Part shown: one piece after another, positions 61,182-64,000 of the stretch
Numbering within the stretch: position 1 is the first letter of the stretch
Layout of the letters: each line of letters opens with the position of its first letter
NCBI GenBank assembly: GCA_964399535.1
Contig: CAYNRE010000026.1
Location: 1-64,000 of the forward strand
Reading direction: 5' to 3'
DNA length: 64,000 nucleotides
Origin: CAYNRE01 sp964399535
GTDB taxonomy: Bacteria; Planctomycetota; Planctomycetia; Pirellulales; CAYNRE01
Position numbers and translations under genes: made by a program
The notes under the pieces: generated by a model
What the model was told of the DNA's origin: nothing
Seen by the model: only the letters and a program-made list of their open reading frames with translations
Databases searched by the model: none

Positions 61182-61988
61182 ATGGACGCTTCCTTGGCGG
61201 GGCAGGTAGCTGTGGTGACCGGGGCGGCGCACGGCCAGGGACGAGCCACGTCGCTGGCCCTGGCCCGACAAGGTATGCACATTGCCGCGCTCGATGTTTG
61301 CCAGCCGCTGGCCTACCCGGGCTACGAACTGGCTCGCCCGGATGAACTGACCAGTCTGGCCGAGGAGTGCCGCGGGCTAGGCGTGGAATGCCTGCCGCTG
61401 GTGGCCGATGTGCGCGACGCGGCGGCCGTGGCGCGCGCCATCGCCGAGGTCGACCAGCGCTGGGGGCGGATCGATCTGTTGTTCAACAACGCGGGCATTT
61501 GCGGCTATGCCCTGGCGCACGAGATGTCGGAGCAGGCCTGGGACGCCATGCTCGATATCAATCTGAAGGGGGCCTGGCTGGTCGCCCGCCAGGTAATTCC
61601 CCACATGATGCGAGCCCGCAGCGGGGTCATCATCAACAACTCGTCGGTGGCCGGCCTGCGGGGCATGGCCCGGCTGAGCCACTACGCGGCGTCGAAATGG
61701 GGCCTGGTCGGGCTCACCAAGAGTTGGGCCCTGGAACTGGCGCCGTACCACGTTCGCGTGATCTCGATTCACCCCACGGGGGTCAACACCCCGATGAACG
61801 ACGGGCTGGCGGCCCTCGAGGGGGCTACCCCCCGGGAGATTGCCGAACGATCGGCCGGAAACCTACTTGATGTCCCCTGGATCGAGCCCGAAGATGTGGC
61901 GGCCGCCGTGGTGTTTTTGGCCTCGCCCCAGGCGCGATTCATCACGGGGAGCCAGTTCGTATTGGATGCCGGACTTCTGACGAGGTAG
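61182..61988 (+). CDS. Mycofactocin-type short-chain dehydrogenase/reductase
   Basis: 268 residues from the ATG at 61182. The Rossmann motif TGAAHGQGR (13-21), D37 of DVC for NAD preference, NNAG (102-105), catalytic S155, Y168 and K172 (YAASK) are all present. After beta strand 2 there is an insertion with LAYPGYELARPDEL (43-56). This corresponds to the insertion that defines the mycofactocin-coupled SDR subfamily, in which NAD is bound without exchange and mycofactocin re-oxidises it. No mycofactocin genes are in the window, so this is a subfamily assignment, not proof of partner use. Confidence 0.88.
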   Translation: MDASLAGQVAVVTGAAHGQGRATSLALARQGMHIAALDVCQPLAYPGYELARPDELTSLAEECRGLGVECLPLVADVRDAAAVARAIAEVDQRWGRIDLLFNNAGICGYALAHEMSEQAWDAMLDINLKGAWLVARQVIPHMMRARSGVIINNSSVAGLRGMARLSHYAASKWGLVGLTKSWALELAPYHVRVISIHPTGVNTPMNDGLAALEGATPREIAERSAGNLLDVPWIEPEDVAAAVVFLASPQARFITGSQFVLDAGLLTR

Positions 61989-62064
61989 TTCCTGGCGACC
62001 GGGCCCGCGCTCGGTCGCGGCCGATCAGCGCGATTCCCGTTGTTTTAGTTCGAGCGGTGCCCTC

Positions 62065-62772
62065 ATGCAGTTTGATTCTTCCGGCGGATCGCGGTCGTCG
62101 TCGAACCAGCGTCCGGCGTTTCTCACGACCCTGGGCCTGCTTCCTCCGGTAAGTGAGGAAGACGTTAAGCAGGCCTACCTGGTCAAGGTGCGCCAGGCCC
62201 ACCCGGATCATGGCGGTTCGGCCGACGAATTCATCCGCATTCAACAGGCCTACGAGCGCGCCTTGGAGTACGTTCGCTTCAAAGCGGGCCGGCGCCAGTG
62301 GTTGGCCCGCTGGATCGACAACTATGCCGAACAAGAGAGCGTGATGGATGAAATTCGCCGCATGGGGGGCCAGCCCACGGTGGAAACCTGTGACTGGGTC
62401 GAGGAAGAAGTCGGCCCCGACTTTGCCACGGTGCTCGACAAGCTGATCGGCATTCGCCTGGAAGGTTCCGAGGTCGACGATCGCTTCGTCTCGCGCTTCG
62501 CCCAGTGGCATCGTCCGTTGGCGGCACTGCGCACGTTGGAACTGGTCGATACCCAGATTTCGTCGGCCGGGGCCGGCTACCTGACGGGGCTCACCTCGCT
62601 CCGCCGGCTCGATCTGTCCGGCTCGTCCGTCGGGCCGCGGGGAGCCGAAGCCCTGATTGAATCGCTGCCGCGACTGGAGTGGATCGGTTTACGGGGCACC
62701 CGGGTCGGCCTGCTCGATCGGCTGCGCCTCAGGTGGCGGCATCCGCGACTGACGATCGCTCCCAGACCCTAG
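62065..62772 (+). CDS. J-domain protein with a leucine-rich-repeat-like C-terminus
   Basis: 235 residues. An N-terminal J domain (about 17-70: FLTTLGLLPPVSEEDVKQAYLVKVRQAHPDHGG) keeps the HPD motif needed to stimulate DnaK ATPase. Residues 70-150 are a charged helical linker. From 155 on, LRR-like units (LRTLELVDTQISSAGAGYL, LRRLDLSGSSVGPRGAEAL, LEWIGLRGTRVG) form a short recognition part. This fusion of J domain and LRR could target DnaK to particular clients. It starts 76 bases after the SDR gene, possibly in one operon. Confidence 0.82.
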   Translation: MQFDSSGGSRSSSNQRPAFLTTLGLLPPVSEEDVKQAYLVKVRQAHPDHGGSADEFIRIQQAYERALEYVRFKAGRRQWLARWIDNYAEQESVMDEIRRMGGQPTVETCDWVEEEVGPDFATVLDKLIGIRLEGSEVDDRFVSRFAQWHRPLAALRTLELVDTQISSAGAGYLTGLTSLRRLDLSGSSVGPRGAEALIESLPRLEWIGLRGTRVGLLDRLRLRWRHPRLTIAPRP

Positions 62773-63250
62773 CCCTTCGTTGAATTAGGCCGTCTTGGCC
62801 TATTTTCAACCTCGCCAGGTGCGGAGCCAAGCTCCGCACGGCTCGCAGAACAACGCCTTACGTCGCCATTTTGAGATCGCGCTGCTGCGATCACGCAGCC
62901 CGTTAAACGCTTCAACAGGCTGCAGGGCGTTTGGCCCTGGGTTTCCCCACCGTCGGTCGCCGGACTAGAGGCCAAGTCCCCGCTCAAGGGGTGTTCCAGC
63001 CCTGTGCCGTGGAGGGGTTTTAACTGAGACAAGTTCTCAGATTTGGCCGATCAAAGTGTGCTGTGTCGCACAGCTGGCCGAAGGCTCATTTCGCGAGAAC
63101 CAGCGTTTCTCCGCGGGTTTCACCTCCGCTTGCAACATGGTTAAAGCTGGGCATGGTGTTTGCAGCAGTCGATTCCGCGTTGCCCGCCGACAACCGGGCG
63201 TGTCGCAGGATGCCAGCCGCGGGCGCGTTTTTTTTCCGCGGGGTAGCTCC
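62773..63250. other. Intergenic region with several hairpins, candidate intergenic repeat or RNA
   Basis: About 480 bases without a credible gene. Perfect stems: GTGCGGAG/CTCCGCAC (62819-62826 with 62832-62839), GCTGCG/CGCAGC (62884-62889 with 62894-62899), CAGGGC/GCCCTG (62923-62928 with 62934-62939), CTGAGA/TCTCAG (63024-63029 with 63035-63040), and a run of eight T near 63226-63234. The cluster resembles REP-like intergenic repeats, but no second copy is in the window. Confidence 0.45.
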
Positions 63251-63301
63251 ATGGCAACCGTGTCGCATTCGGCGAACTTCGTGCAGCGGGGTTTTCCAAC
63301 A

Positions 63302-64000
63302 ATGGCAAGCAGTGCCGGGGCGACCAGCAACTCCGACGGCGGGCCGTCGGCGACTGCCCGGACCGAGCTAGTGGCTTGGCTCAGCCAGCCCAATGCCTAT
63401 CGCGAGGGGCCGCGTGACGTCACCCGGGTCGAGACACACATCTCCTGGGTGTTCCTCACCGACCGTTACGCCTACAAGCTGAAGAAGCCGGTAAAGTTCG
63501 ACTTTCTGGACTACGGCACGGTCGAGAAACGGCACCAGGCTGCCCAGGACGAGGTACGGCTCAATCGCCGGCTGGCTCGGGACCTGTACCTGGGGCTGGT
63601 TCCAATCACGCGCGATGCCCAGGGGCGCTGGCAATTGGGAGGCACGGGCACGGTGGTCGACTGGCTCGTGCAAATGCGGCGCTTGCGGGCCGACCACACG
63701 CTGGAACAACTGATCGTTTCTCGCCAGCTCGACGAGTATCAGGTTTCGCAGGTGGCCCAACTGCTCACCGATTTCTACCTGCAGTCGGCCCCGCTGATGC
63801 TACGCGCCGACGAGTACCTGGCAGCGGTCGAACGCCACGTGCGGGCCAACCGCGCGGCGCTGCTCGACCCGGCCGTGGAGCTTCCCCGGAATCTGATCGA
63901 GCGGGTTCACACGGCACAGCTTCGGCTGCTTCTGGTCGAGCCCAGCCTGCTGACGCACCGCGTTTGCGATGGGCGGATCGTCGAGGGGCATGGCGACCTG
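63302..64000 (+). CDS. Aminoglycoside-phosphotransferase-like protein, probably fused to an AAA kinase domain, 3' cut by window end
   Basis: An open frame from the ATG at 63302 (alternative ATG at 63251) runs off the window after 233 codons. The visible part matches the N-terminal half of bifunctional phosphotransferase/AAA-ATPase proteins: VTRVETHISWVFLTDRYAYKLKKPVKFDFLDY with the ATP-binding lysines, RHQAAQDEVRLNRRLARDLYLGLVPI, and at the end DGRIVEGHGDL, the start of the catalytic HGDLH loop. In this family a C-terminal zeta-toxin-like kinase domain usually follows. The substrate is unknown; resistance should not be assumed. Confidence 0.75.
   Translation, partial: MASSAGATSNSDGGPSATARTELVAWLSQPNAYREGPRDVTRVETHISWVFLTDRYAYKLKKPVKFDFLDYGTVEKRHQAAQDEVRLNRRLARDLYLGLVPITRDAQGRWQLGGTGTVVDWLVQMRRLRADHTLEQLIVSRQLDEYQVSQVAQLLTDFYLQSAPLMLRADEYLAAVERHVRANRAALLDPAVELPRNLIERVHTAQLRLLLVEPSLLTHRVCDGRIVEGHGDL

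Noticed and set aside
62769..63032. 87-codon minus-strand frame over the hairpin region
   Set aside because: No ribosome binding site or recognisable domain; the perfect hairpins explain the sequence better.
63201..63240. Terminator at the run of eight T
   Set aside because: No adequate stem with a short loop lies directly before the T-run; the CCGCGGG copies flank it instead.

Overview
The window reads as chromosomal DNA of a GC-rich member of the Planctomycetota, probably near the Pirellulales. This is inferred from gene content: a cytochrome-c-type PSCyt1/DUF1549/DUF1553 protein directly followed by a Tat-exported DUF1501 protein, a second lone PSCyt1 protein, several small proteins of a type I recognise from planctomycetes, and heavy use of GTG starts with weak ribosome binding sites. 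No rRNA, tRNA, CRISPR array, intact insertion sequence or prophage was seen. It looks like ordinary core chromosome with some lineage-specific genes.

Layout. 1-3748: the end of an archaeal-type prolyl-tRNA synthetase gene and two hypothetical genes on the minus strand. 4069-19477: a complete 14-gene nuoA-N operon for respiratory complex I. It is preceded by a sigma70-like promoter, a short terminator-like hairpin and a perfect 20-base palindrome that matches the operator of the NADH-sensing repressor Rex. 19575-24669: a sensor kinase with a covalent-haem motif facing the nuo operon, then priA and nadD back to back. 24812-31322: an SGNH-type protein, a soluble sensor kinase, and a minus-strand SGNH / carbamoyltransferase / small protein operon. 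31467-36154: the PSCyt1-DUF1549-DUF1553 plus DUF1501 pair. 36221-40501: an exported metal-binding pair, a sterol-desaturase-family enzyme, and an M50 protease translationally coupled to an SGNH-like protein. 40502-41273: a short transcription unit for a 26-residue lysine/alanine peptide. 41568-44612: malate synthase divergent from a LysR regulator. 44832-47482: a DUF420 membrane protein convergent with leuA, whose roughly 560-base leader encodes two leucine-rich mini-peptides and a strong attenuator-like terminator. 47765-52656: small planctomycete genes, a lipoprotein with a tandem-repeat tail, an ECF-like sigma factor, a 7Fe ferredoxin with a long structured leader, and an RMD1/DUF155 protein. 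52820-64000: a TMTC-like TPR membrane protein, a PSCyt1 protein, PPK2, a LemA/TPM operon, acyl-CoA dehydrogenase, a mycofactocin-type short-chain dehydrogenase, a J-domain/LRR protein and the start of an AAA/aminoglycoside-phosphotransferase-like gene.

Most notable are regulatory sites that a gene list would miss: the leucine leader of leuA with two leader peptides in tandem, the Rex-type operator of the nuo operon, and the structured leader of the ferredoxin gene. Joint redox control of complex I by NADH level (Rex) and by the haem-type sensor kinase next door is an attractive inference, but the sequence does not prove it.
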